This document shows, one piece after another, positions 33,721 to 45,005 of a DNA stretch of 64,000 bases. The position numbers and the translations under genes were made by a program. This stretch comes from Diphasiastrum complanatum (taxonomy: Eukaryota; Streptophyta; Lycopodiopsida; Lycopodiales; Lycopodiaceae). The stretch lies in NCBI GenBank assembly GCA_029204225.1, contig CM055099.1, forward strand, positions 39,901,192-39,965,191, written 5' to 3'. Position 1 is the first letter of the stretch. Every line of letters starts with the position of its first letter. The notes beneath the pieces are model-generated. The model was not told the DNA's origin. It saw only the letters and a list, made by a program, of their open reading frames with translations, and ran no database searches.

Positions 33721-34423
33721 AACAAATACTTGAGGTTGCTTTAAGTCCTGAGATCATAGAATAAAGAATCTTAAACGGATGCTTTAAATCCTCAAGATTG
33801 ATTGATTGCATAGTTAGATCTATCTCATTGATCATCTATCTCCAATTCATTGAGCTAGAGTCAAAATCTTGATCTTTACTAGCAAGAGTAATCAAAAGAA
33901 AGTGAAAATAAACAATGAAGACTTGAAGCACAATACCTTGTATGGCAAGTAATCAAATTTTAATCTTTTTTAAGGAGCTGATTGCATTAGGATCACTCGA
34001 AAACAAGTTACAAGAGAGAAAAAAACAAGACAACTTTTTACTTGGGGCCCTTATGTGTGTTAAGGTCACAATTAATGGTTGTGGGCCTAAACTCTTGATG
34101 GTGGATTTGTATGGGTCTATCAGTGAGTCATTGAGGAACTGGATGATGTGGCCCAGATCGGCTGCAGAGGTGTCCAGTGAGGTGTCATTGTGCACTACTA
34201 GTGGTGCATGGGCCTTGGAAAGTATAAGTATACCTATTGGGATCTCACTAGTGTATGCTTGATTGCATGACTGGTAGCAGTATGCTGCTGGTGCGATGTC
34301 TCATTCCTCTTATTAATCCATAGCTTGGGGGTTTGGTTGGAGTGGTTTGTCCACCATCAGTTTCCCTTGTGTTGCTTGTGATTGGCATGCTTAGAATAGG
34401 GTCCTTGGATGAGGACTTTATAT
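33721..34423. other. Unassigned; possible LTR left of the PBS at 34424
   Basis: No protein motif was recognised. The right part (34000-34420) has the look of an LTR U5 region before a PBS, but neither end nor a second copy was found. Confidence 0.35.
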
Positions 34424-34436
34424 TGGTATCAGAGCC
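34424..34436 (+). other. Primer-binding site, initiator-Met tRNA type
   Basis: TGGTATCAGAGCC, the exact Copia/Gypsy PBS, on the plus strand. The sequence before it ends ACTTTATAT rather than CA, so the LTR boundary is unclear. Confidence 0.55.
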
Positions 34437-36969
34437 AATTCTAAGCATGTTTTGCCATTGTTGTGTGCTATAGATGGAATCTCGAATTGTGTAGGGACTT
34501 TTTCGTTGTGTGATACGGAATTTTGACACACTTTTGAGAAAATGGTGGCGTAAGCAACAAGTGGTGAAAATTCAAATTCCTCTTCCTATAAATTCCTTTT
34601 TTGAAGTATAATCGGTTGTGTGGTATGTGTACTACTAGGTATACAATCGATTCGGTTTTTCAAGCACTTCAAACTGGTATTTAGGAAGTGAATTTTGGTT
34701 TTCTTGAATCACTTATGTTGTCGATTACATCATTAAGAGCATTTTGTTGATAACAAGGGGTTCAATTAGAGGAAATAATGGGTTTTATGGCTTTTTGTTC
34801 TTCACATAACAATGAGTTGTGTGTTTTTTGTATTGGCTGTCTTTTTCTTTTGTGAAGAAGCCAGGTTTGGGGCTTAATCCAAGAAAAGCATGAAAGACGT
34901 GTGAAAGATTCAACTAGTTTCATCACATTTTGCAATATTTCCATATTTGGCATATTGAGGCCAAAACCTGTTTTAGACTTAGAGGTTGACTTTTCAAAGT
35001 TCATTAGTCTAAATTTCATTTGAATAAACACTTTCTGAAAGTGTGGGAAAGATATAATGCGAGTTTGAGTAGATTCAATTTGAATAAGTTGGGTACATTG
35101 AATCTAGACCCAAAATCGGTAGGGTTAGCATTTTGGTGGGAAAGCCAAGTGGCCAGATAGGGTTTGGACCTGCTATAAAATGATGTAACTCGTGGAGAGA
35201 GTCATCTTCTCTCTTCTCTATCTCATTTCATGCTTATAGATGGTTCTCTTGGGTTCTACTATCCATTGGTGCACTATCTTGGTGATTGCTTGCAATTCTA
35301 TGTGTAGAATGATCTATATTTGCTATTTTTGGATCCACACATGTGAAATATAGTAGCTTGCTGGTTTTCTACGGACAACAACAGTACATAATCATTTCAT
35401 TCAAGTGTGATCAAGTTCTATTAGTGTTTGCATCTCAAATTGTGTGTAGATGCTGATTTTTCTACATTGGTGAAATTGGTAGTGTATTTCTCTTTCTAAC
35501 CAAAGATCATTCAAGTAGATTGGATCTTAAGGATCTGAAATCTTTCACAAGACGTTCAATAAGACTAATTTTTTGTGAAAAGTTTTGGTGGCGTTTTATA
35601 GAGTTTGCATGGGAATTTCTTTTTGATTCACAGGTTCAGTCTAGATTTTTTCAGAAAACTAATAATGTTTGCAGGCTTGTGTAAATCAATAAAGCCATGT
35701 TATGATGGTATAAATTACAGGAAAGCCTATCTTGCGATTGAAGGATGAGGCAACCTACAAGACAAGGGTTTTTGAAAATTTTGGCAGCATATACCTGATT
35801 TGCGAACAAGAAAAAGCCGACTCATTCTTCCCCATTTCTAAATTTGTCACTCAAGGCATTTTAGGACGAATACTACTATCCTTTCAATGATCGTAGAGAT
35901 TATGAAAAGGGGCGAAAATATTTATCATTTGGAAATTGTTTTATGAAGTTGAAATTTATTAATAATTCTCAAGAATTTCATATACTTGTAATTATTCTTT
36001 CTGACACTTTGATCAGGATGTGGAGGGCTTTCATGGAGGAAGAACCTGTGGTATGGGACGCAGGCGATTCCAAAATGAAGATCTGAAAGAATTGGATCAG
36101 TTTGTGCAAAAAGTACAAAAAGGACCAAGAGTGAATCCTAATATGATCCTCAAGAGGGATTGGTTGTCAGATTACTTGATCTATCAATCTACTAGAGATT
36201 AAGATCAATCTAGATCAAGTCTAGACACAAAATCCTAACAAGAACAATCATTAATTGAAGGTAGGTGTACTTTATGGTTTCACACGTGTGAAACACTGTC
36301 TGAGTACGGAATCCAACCTAAAAATCAAGTACACATTGATAGAACCTCAAAACAATCAAAACAAATGTAGACAAATGGAGAGAATCACTCAAAATTGATT
36401 TTTCACACAGTTGACTATAGTATGGCCGTAAATCTAATTGATGCCAAATACTATGGGTCATGAAACGGGTGTTTTGTTAGAAATTTGAGATATTGGTCAT
36501 GACCCCTTTTAGATATCTCAAATTTACAAAACTGGAAACCTGGCAAGCTATTTCTTTGTAAGAGATATATGTGAAGTTTTTAGCAAGTGTGAACTTCACC
36601 ACACACCCTACAGGATCTTACTGAGGTGTTGTGATTGCACAATATTGATCAAAGAACAGTATGCTTGAAAAATCTAAGCCAAGAGCACAATGACATACAT
36701 CTGATGAAAAAATCTAACTCTTCATTATGAGAAATGAATGTCAGAAATAATTCTTAGTGTTGAGTATAGGAAAAAGAGGCTGCTTTCGAGTAGAGATAGA
36801 AAACTTGGGTAGAGAGAGAATGAGTCCAAAACACCAAAATCTCAATCTTCACAATATGGCAAAACATGCCCAACTTTCCCTACATGAGAGAGACTCGAAT
36901 TCCTATAGTGGAGTTGTATGGAAAGTCCACTTAATTGAACTAATTCACCTACCAGAGATCCACATGTGT
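34437..36969. other. Unassigned retroelement-like spacer
   Basis: There is no recognised polyprotein. A good TATA sequence, GCTATAAAATG, is near 35171, followed by a CT-rich stretch (TCTTCTCTCTTCTCTATCTC), as seen at LTR transcription starts. The 60-codon plus frame ending at 36202 has no known motif. The palindrome CACACGTGTG is at 36281-36290, in a context shared with the Copia family A LTR. Confidence 0.4.
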
Positions 36970-37130
36970 AACTGCATGCATGTATGGTGCATGTACTGCA
37001 TGTCAACTCAGAAAATTGCCTAGACATGTGTAGATCACAGAAACTACTTTGCATGTTGCATGCACTGATTGCATGTAGCTTGCATGCATAAAGTAAGACT
37101 TTGCATGCTATCAAAACATCTGCATGTCAT
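36970..37130. repeat. Cluster of CATGCA / GCATG motifs
   Basis: The pentamer GCATG occurs about eleven times in 160 bases, several as the palindromic TGCATGCA. CATGCA is the RY element bound by plant B3 (ABI3/FUS3-type) factors. No gene start is seen nearby, so it may be a simple repeat only. Confidence 0.6.
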
Positions 37131-38359
37131 CATAATTGAACCTATCTAACTCAAATCCGAGCTACACTAGAAGGATTCACACTTCTTATATGTACAACAT
37201 GAAATCTAGTGGAAATTATCATGGACATGACCCCAAAGTTGAGATAGGAAGCAAATATTTTAATAATCTTCACAATATATTCGTGAATTTCTTAATCATT
37301 TATTTAACCCAATTTTTTGTGAATCCTTGGAAGGTAATTTTAATTACCCATTGACCGTGGACGATGTCACAAAAATGGCTAATGGAAGCATTTTCTAAGA
37401 TTTTTTTTTTTACTTAGATTCTAAGAGGAATTTGTTATGTGAATAAATGACGGACCTGTTCCAAGAATAAGAAACGATAGGATATTTAGATATTATAGAA
37501 ATCCTTTAAGAATTTTAGTAGATATCTAGTCTGAAGATTTTAGGGGGAGAAAATGACAAAGCACTTGATTCATTTGCATTTTTGGAGAAACCCTCTTGAT
37601 TTTAAGTTGGTATGTGTAGAAACCTGCAAGGCTTACAAAATTGATGAGGATAATTCCATGAGGAAATACTTTAACCTCTACCTCATTGATGCCACTAGTG
37701 ACTAGTATTTCAATCCCAAACCTCTTAGAAAACAAAAATAGAATTCATTGACTAGATCGTTCATTTTGTTCGTAAAGATTACCCCAATTCATGAAAGATC
37801 CCCTCTTGTAGCTTGAACAATGCAAAGCAAAAGTCATGACTTTGTTTGCAATTACATCAAAAGGATCAAAAAGTTAAATGGTCAATGTACCTTGGCTAGT
37901 ATTTCAAACACTAATGCAATTTCCTAGTTTATGGTTGGATTGTCCAAGAACATCTAGTGCCACATAATAGGTGATGAAACTTATGATTATGTGATACAAA
38001 ATGCACATGAAATCTCAAGAAGTGATAACAATAGCACCACCAATCAATCTAAATGACACCATCATGATAAGAGAGAGGAAAATGATGAAGAGATTGTCTC
38101 AATGTCTTCTTGTTCATCTCCATTTGACATGTTCACCAAAGCTTTAGAGAAATTGCAAATTCAAGAAAGTGAATATATGTGGGATTTTGCTAGTGAGCTA
38201 CTTGGAAGCATGGACTAAATGTTCAAGGTTGTACAATTGATGCCAAAGATGTTGGAGTTTAATCTTACTCCTATCATCCTTTTCACCCCCTTCATCTCTT
38301 AAGGAAATCACTCTCTCAAGAATCTACAGAAATAGTCTACCCTTTTGATAGTTTGTAGA
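37131..38359. other. Unassigned AT-rich spacer
   Basis: There is no recognised gene. Near 38251-38280 the sequence GTTGGAGTTTAATCTTACTC echoes 11447-11475, pointing to a shared dispersed repeat. Confidence 0.35.
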
Positions 38360-38790
38360 AATACACGGACACTGCCAATAGACAGAAATCACAAACAACT
38401 GCAACGCTCTTGCATACGGTTTCAATGAAGGCCACCGAAGGCAATCACAGACTCCTGCAAACGGTTTCCCGCAGACACCCATAGAGTCTTGCAAAAGGTC
38501 CATTACGAAAGAGACCGAAGTAAATTGTAAAGTCTTCCTTACGGTCACATGTGAAGACTCACCGCCAAGAACCGTAAGTGTCTAGCTTACGATTACTTAT
38601 GAAAGAAACCAAAGTAAACCATAGAGTCTCGCCTATGGTTACATACGAAATGAACGAGCCACAAGACACCACAAGGTCTTGCTTATGGTCAACGAAGTGA
38701 AGACTATAGCTCACCACCAAAGGCACCGCAAGACACCGTAAGTCATCACTTACAGTCACATACAAACACCAACGGAAAGAGTCAATCGCA
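38360..38790. repeat. Decayed minisatellite
   Basis: Related blocks recur every 40-65 bases: AGAGTCTTGCAAAAGGT, AAAGTCTTCCTTACGGTCACAT, AAGTGTCTAGCTTACGATTAC, AGAGTCTCGCCTATGGTTACAT, AAGGTCTTGCTTATGGTCA, and AAGTCATCACTTACAGTCACAT. Between them lie ACCGAAGTAAA- or ACCAAAGTAAA-type linkers. No protein is implied. Confidence 0.6.
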
Positions 38791-40464
38791 ACTAAACGCA
38801 ACACTCTAGCCTACAAACCATTGCAATTCTTTAGCAAATTGAACATTTTCATGCTCGTGACATGTATGAAGGAGATTCTTTTGTTGTACCTTTTCACATC
38901 TTCACGATGCACCAATAACTGATCTACGGATCAAGTACAAGGACTACTAATGAACTTTTAAACTATAATTAGAATAACCAAAAGATCTTTTGATAGCTAT
39001 ATAAATATCTGAGCAATTTGAAGAGACAATGTCATACAAAGATAATCAATCAATGTACTGACAGAGATCAAACGACAAAAAGTGGTCTTCTAGAAGCTGA
39101 CTCGGCCTTAGAGTTAGTGATAATTTAGAGAGATAAAGAGTATTATGGAAGATAACATTCATTAGCCTTTGTAAGTAGGATCACATGCTTTGCGCGATTG
39201 TTTTGTGATCTGATATTGTTGTTATTACAACACCCTTGTTATACATAGGCGCTATTTTTCATGTTGAATGTTTGAATGCCTCTCACTCTTTCTCTCTATT
39301 ATTAGAACTTATCTATTAGAAACAGAGAATAGCACGACTAAATTGTTCGCATTCTCTATGGTTGTTTACGACACCTTCTCTCACATCTAAACAAATCAGA
39401 ACTACTTTGCATCTTAGTCTCTAAGTAATCCAAGGTCCTTCTTCATCATTGTTTTTCTTTGGTGGGACGATGGCCTCTATTCCGCTGCGGCTTGTGAACA
39501 TCCATCCAGTGTCCCATCAAAAGATACCATAGCCACCAACATATCCATGAAGACAAATCCTTTTGTTAGCTGAATTTTTCACATTGAAAATCGAGCTATT
39601 GTATAGTGATTTTTGTAATTTTGTGAGAACTACCATGTAAAACCTAGCTATTAATGATAAAATTGGCATAAAATTACCTAAAGATAGGGGTCCAAACTCA
39701 CCCAAAATGTGGCTAGACAAAATTTTGTGGGTTTAGAACTGATTCATAAAATATTTTACCACCTTAGAATTGGCTCGAATACATGAATTGTAATTGTCGG
39801 CATCGCCGAGCTAAAATTTTCCAGGTACTGGTTTATTTTTTACTAATATATAATTACCTAGTGTATTTTCAGGAGAGATAGTTTGCCAATGAAACCCTGA
39901 GTTGTGAGTGCTGCAAAAAATTGTACAAATAGAATAACCAACAATGGAAATTTTTTTTTAATGAAGGAACCGAAAAACTATGGGCTAGTGTCAAAAAAAG
40001 GTAAATGCATGTCAGTAATTTAGGGGAAAATTCCAAGAGCCAAGCAAATCATGACAATTCAAACTGTCAATGGAGTGGCAACCACGGGTGTACTAACTGG
40101 AAAATGCTAAAGAGAGGCAACAATCTGACATGAGAAATACCCCTACCCAAATAGTAGGGTTTGACCTTGAATGTGCATGAGAATACCCAAGGACCATCCA
40201 ATTTAATATTAGCACAAATAGTGTAACCCCACACCTTACTATATTTATACATTCATAGCACAATAGGAGGAAAGGTGGCTCAGTCATGTGGTACTCCTAT
40301 TCCCATGGACCCAAGCCATCTTTTTCCAAAAGGGAAGAGTACCAATGCAAGCACCACTCAGAGTGCTTCTCTCCCACCATACTTCATTACTTGAAGTACC
40401 TACGAAGGTACAAGAGTATTTTTGGAGGCTATGACCAGATCAAAGGGAGGGCTCCCTCATTTGT
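38791..40464. other. Unassigned spacer
   Basis: There is no recognised gene. A TATA-like GCTATATAAATATC is near 38997. The right end leads into the TATA box at 40465. Confidence 0.4.
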
Positions 40465-40760
40465 TATAAAAAGGGGGCCTCCATATCCACAATGTGTGTT
40501 GATGTTTTGTTTGGTTGTTTGTTTGAGAGTGCGAGAATGAGTGTTAGTTGCTTGCTTCTTGTGAGTGTTTCTTGGATTGGGTGTGTGTTGTTTGAGTGTG
40601 TTGTGAGATTGCATTGTGGTGAGGATGAGTGTTAGAACTGTGTTGTTGTTTTGTTTTAAAGTGTTGTTGTGAGTGTTGAGAGTTGTTTTGAAAGAGTGTG
40701 AGTCTTGTGAGGAGAGTGTATTGTTTGAGAGTGTGAGAATGAGTGTTTGATTCATTCTCT
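40465..40760 (+). promoter_or_regulatory. TATA box followed by a strongly GT-skewed tract
   Basis: TTATAAAAAGGGGG at about 40464-40477 is a near-ideal plant TATA box. From about 40495 to 40760 the plus strand is almost wholly G and T (repeated GAGTGTG, TTGTTTGAG and GTGTTG blocks), with very few C. This resembles the R/U5 part of some LTRs, but no PBS or partner copy was found, so a decayed solo LTR is only a suggestion. Confidence 0.45.
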
Positions 40761-42030
40761 ATGTCGATGTTTCTGTGCATCATATCCCTGCTTGCACATT
40801 CAATGTTTGTGTTGCTGCCTACCAAAATTTCTGCCTCTATTGGACCTATGCATACACTTGCTAGGTTGTCTAAGCACATACGCATTCGATGTACTAGTAC
40901 ACATACTCTGTTCACGCTGTCAATATTTGCTATCCTTTGTTCACACATCACCTACCACACACAGAGTGACACACAACGACATCGTTAACACTGTGAACAT
41001 GAACTGAGCTTCAAACTTCCAAGTGACAACTGGCAACCCTATAGCCGTAGATAGGCAAATTCCTTGGAATCGGTACCAACAAATATATCATCATAAACTT
41101 GATCAGCACTATAGGACAATCTTGAAACAGTATCTTAGTACTATTTGAAACTAATAAATAAATAAACATTGGGGATCTATAAACAAAATAAACTAAAACA
41201 AAACAAAGAATATAGAAAAGAACAGATTATGGAAAAGCATGGATATAGAATTAGCTTACTTAAAACCAGAACCTTATTTACATAATGATAGATCCTCAGA
41301 TAAAAATTAAAAACAAAAAAAAATTAACATTAAAAACTATAATAAATAGAAAATAAAATTTTTTAAAACAAATAAAGAAAAAAAAAATTACCCCCTTTTC
41401 TCAAGGTGGACGAAAGTATCTGAAATGCCACAACTTTAATAGTGCAGCAACCAACAAAATATGGAGGGCAATCTGGCTTAAAAATAACTTGGCCACAATT
41501 TCTTCCGAAAATATAAAAATATTTGAATCACAACTTCTGCTGAAATGAGCTAGTTCTTCATAATAAAAGGAATCTTCCACAAATAGCATAGAGCAAATAG
41601 GAATCAAGTGGACTGATTTGCCCACTCCACATAAATTGTCAGAAGAAATCCGTCCTCCAACATAAAATTTCATAGATTGGGCATAGATAGTAGACTGGCC
41701 ATAGCCCTTCAATTTCACATAACCGAATTTCATTTCAAGACATGAAGGATGAGTTATGCATAGCTTCTGAGTAGGTGTAAGATAAACTTCAGAACGTAGA
41801 CATTCTGCTACAACAAAAGTACTTTTGAAATATACTGAGTAAATAAAAAATATAAAAAATATTTTAAAATCTTCCCCTGCCTTAGGCTGAATAGTATGGT
41901 TGCTGGATAAAAGCCAATTTAGAATATCAACATCATAACTTTTGCATAGCATCAAAACTTCATAGCATTTCGTCCTGGAAAATGACCAACAAACATTGGT
42001 ACTGACAAATAAGTCTCTGGTTGGTTGTGC
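40761..42030. other. Unassigned, with an A-rich stretch
   Basis: 41140-41395 is strongly A-rich. To the right, a minus-strand frame is open from 42300 to 41401, through the PBS at 42031-42048; its residues (for example FGYVKLKGYGQSTIY) match nothing I know. If the PBS is real, this stretch is the leader of the element. Confidence 0.4.
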
Positions 42031-42048
42031 TCCCCGGCAACGGCGCCA
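42031..42048 (-). other. Primer-binding site, Asp-tRNA type
   Basis: The minus strand reads TGGCGCCGTTGCCGGGGA, the exact consensus of many plant Gypsy (Athila/Tat-type) elements. The LTR end should lie just right of it; ...GTCGCGACA at 42062 or ...AACCA at 42055 are candidates. Confidence 0.7.
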
Positions 42049-42054
42049 AAAGTT

Positions 42055-43156
42055 TGGTTTATGTCGCGACTTACCAAACCAAAATGTAAGTAAATGTGTA
42101 GTATAAATGATTATCGTTCCCATGGGGAGCATCATAAAGAGGTATTCTATCATTAGTGGTGAGATAAAAAGATTTATCTTTGAAGTCCAATGAAATGGAA
42201 ATATAAAGCTGGTTGTCTGATGACATTTCTGGGTAGGCGGCCAGTACCGCCATTGAGAATGGTACAAACAAACACCAAGAAAGATATTCAGACAGTTCAA
42301 CCAAGAAATCTAGATTTCAGAGAAGATTAAGAAGTCGGAATGATTAGACATCCCCACAATATTAAGATCACATGCTTCACTGATTAGATTTGAACTTAGC
42401 CAAAACAAGAATGCCACAAGGCCAAACGATTACTGCAGGCAATGCTTACAATGGGCTATGTTGACCCTCAACAGTCTTCATAAACTTGCTACTCACTTAT
42501 TCTGATAAAGCAATTCCAAACACAACATAGTTTGATCAATTACTAGTTTTTATTCTAATTATAAATCCATGCAAAGCATAGAATCCATTATTATGAAGAA
42601 TCACCATGAATTTCCTAGGATCAGTCAGAATAGACAATGACAACAGGAGTGTGATTCATTCGACAAGAAACTGAAATGCAGTACAATGTTCTTGAGAAAT
42701 CAAAAGTGTCTGTCACCCACTCCTTTAGATTCTTATGAAAATACAGACTAAATACAAGGTTGGCGCATCATTGCATTGATTCAAGCCGACGAAGAGAGTA
42801 GACAATATTTTATGCTACCATAATAGCTCAGACAAAAGAGAAAACAACAAGCATTCTACTCCTGCTTTCTGCCATGCAGAACAGTGAATGAATGAATTAA
42901 AAATGAGCATGGGCTCTACTTATATATTTGTTTGAGGAAGCAGGCAAAATGCCCATAAGATTTGAAACGTCATATTTGGTGAGGTATCCAATGGTTTACT
43001 GCCACGTAAAGAGAGTCCGGTACAAAACACTACCTTTGCCATCTGGAAATAAGCATGTTGTTCTGGAGACTAATGGTGGAAACTTTACGTCAATGGTTCT
43101 TCACAAACTTGCCCTTCAATAGGTATAAGACAGGCTTCAAACTTCATTAGGAGGAT
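42055..43156 (-). mobile_element. Probable R/U5 part of a minus-strand Gypsy LTR
   Basis: The region lies directly upstream (minus strand) of the PBS. A TATA box, AAATATATAAGTAGAGCCC on the minus strand (about 42913-42929), is placed as expected for LTR transcription. The distal end of the LTR was not found; it may extend into the repeat at 43157-43795. No second LTR copy is seen in the window. Confidence 0.45.
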
Positions 43157-43795
43157 GACGTACGTTCTAGCCAGCCTTGTGCAAACCATAAAAGGCTACA
43201 TGTGGCCAGTCGCCTGCCACGTACATCATTGTGAATGTTGACTGGTCAGCTCGAACATTTCTTCGATAGATCAAATATTTGTCTGATGGTCAAATGTTTG
43301 TTTGTCTGATCCTCGAATTTATTTGAGTCACATTCTTCTATGGTTGAACATTTATTTGTCTGACAGCCGAATCTGTAAGTTTCTGATAGTTGGTGATAAG
43401 TGTCGATAGAGATAGGTTCGATAGAGAGGATGGTCACACAACTGCATTTGAATATTCAATAGCTCATGTCTAAAAGGGTGCTGAAGAACATATAATTATG
43501 GTTGCAGACTTGTCTGCCTAGATTCAAATAGAATGTTGTCTGCCTGGATTCAAATAACTTGCCTAGATTTGAATAGAATTTTGTCTGCCTGGCTTCGAAT
43601 AGAATTTTGTTCACCTGGATTCGAATAGAATTCTATCTGCCTAGTTTCGAATAGAATTCTGTCTGCCTCGATTCGGATAGAATTCTGTCTGCCTTGTTTG
43701 GTTTCAAATAACACCAGGGTCGTGAACAAATTCAAATACAAATAGAAGTCCGACCTTGAAGCTAGGTTTATTAGAGACCTTAGAATAAGGCAGCC
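43157..43795 (+). repeat. Long inverted repeat, copy 1, with 26-bp minisatellite
   Basis: It is the reverse complement of 52308-52923 across its whole length, from GACGTAC-TTCT-GCCAGCC to CTTAGAATAAGGCAGC. Inside, 43512-43712 holds about eight units of 26 bp (GTCTGCCTaGATTCGAATAG then AATTCT). A second group of TCGAACATTT-TTTGTCTGA blocks lies at 43240-43370. Confidence 0.85.
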
Positions 43796-44354
43796 CTACA
43801 TGACTTAGAAGAATGCCCATAAATATATCTTTTGCAACTTAGACAAAAAGCTTTAGGCCTTTTTTACAATTAAATGGCCTCCACCCATGTAATTAGCATA
43901 ACGTTGGAACTTAGAATAATAGCTTGCTATCTTAGAATGCCCGTCAAAAGTATCCCTTGAGCTTAGGAATTAACTCGACATAGAGTGTCGATAAGCCGAA
44001 AAAGTGCCTCCAAAAATATATAAAGGCCTTCAGTAATAAAAATGCCCATATCCAATACCATGTATGCAATGTCTTGATCTTAGAGTTGGGCCTTAATTAA
44101 GCCTTGCTAGCGTAAACGAGCAACTCGACATAGCACCACGGTACATAATATCAGAAATAGGTAAAACTTCAGCTAGGCACTGCATCAGATAACCACATTT
44201 TTGACTTTTCTATAAAAATGACGATACAATAGATAATTGACATCAACAGGGTACCACACATCAAGATCAAATCAATTTATTTTTTTGATCCATGTACTAA
44301 AATCCATCTAGCCATCAATCCATTGTGAGGTCAATTTATCCATCTACCACTTCT
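43796..44354. other. Unassigned spacer
   Basis: There is no recognised gene. CTTAGAA-type blocks with GAATGCCC recur loosely from 43810 to 43950. Confidence 0.4.
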
Positions 44355-45005
44355 TGTCAAAGTACAGTACTTTGGACCTTAAATGAGTTCATTAATGCCT
44401 CACAAGAGGGATTGATTGATTGAACATAAAACAAATGTAAACCAGACACGAGATTTAGAGATCTAGATCAACAATTTAGCATGTATCAATCAAGAGCAAT
44501 CTAAAATCATTAATCAAAAGCAAAGTACATCCCACACACATGTGGAACAACACATAGTACGGCCTGTAGATTGAAAATAAAGTGTAGATCACTTTCTACT
44601 TGCTTAGATCCAAAAACCATCAAAGTACATAGAGTAGAACTCAAGTTTTTGCCAATGAGCTCTCAAAAATATTCTAAGTGTTTACTATGGAGGATTCACT
44701 ACATAGAAATGCCTCTTCCCTTCACGAGTTAGGTGATTTTCCAGCATGTAATAAGGAAGGTGAGTTTCTTGCCCTAATTTGCCATTCTAGTCTCATTCCT
44801 AGAGTCTTGTCAAGTAGGTGGCTAATTGGTCAATTTTTCTCCATAAATCTAGGATTTAGGTCCTATAAAGTAGGAATCACTACTAGATTGACTTGACCCA
44901 GTTTTTAGACTTGATCTAACCTACTCTAGAATAGGTTTTCCCACGTGGCTCCATGGCCTTACACATGTGGGACCCACTTATGTACATAATTTACATTATT
45001 TGACA
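44355..45005 (-). mobile_element. Solo LTR of Copia family B
   Basis: It runs from TGTCAAAG to TTTGACA, with a 7-base terminal inverted repeat and 651 bp. It is related to the LTR at 26125, whose PBS gives the orientation. No PBS, polypurine tract or coding remnant lies beside it. The flanks CTTCT and TAGCT do not match, so no target duplication supports the ends. Confidence 0.6.

Noticed and set aside
43512-43712. Regular 26-bp repeats as a CRISPR-like array
   Set aside because: The units are contiguous with no unique spacers, the DNA is nuclear plant DNA, and the array is a minisatellite.
43512-43712. Heat-shock elements in the TTCGAA/GAATTC repeats
   Set aside because: Heat-shock elements need GAA and TTC separated by two bases; here they abut, so the spacing is wrong.
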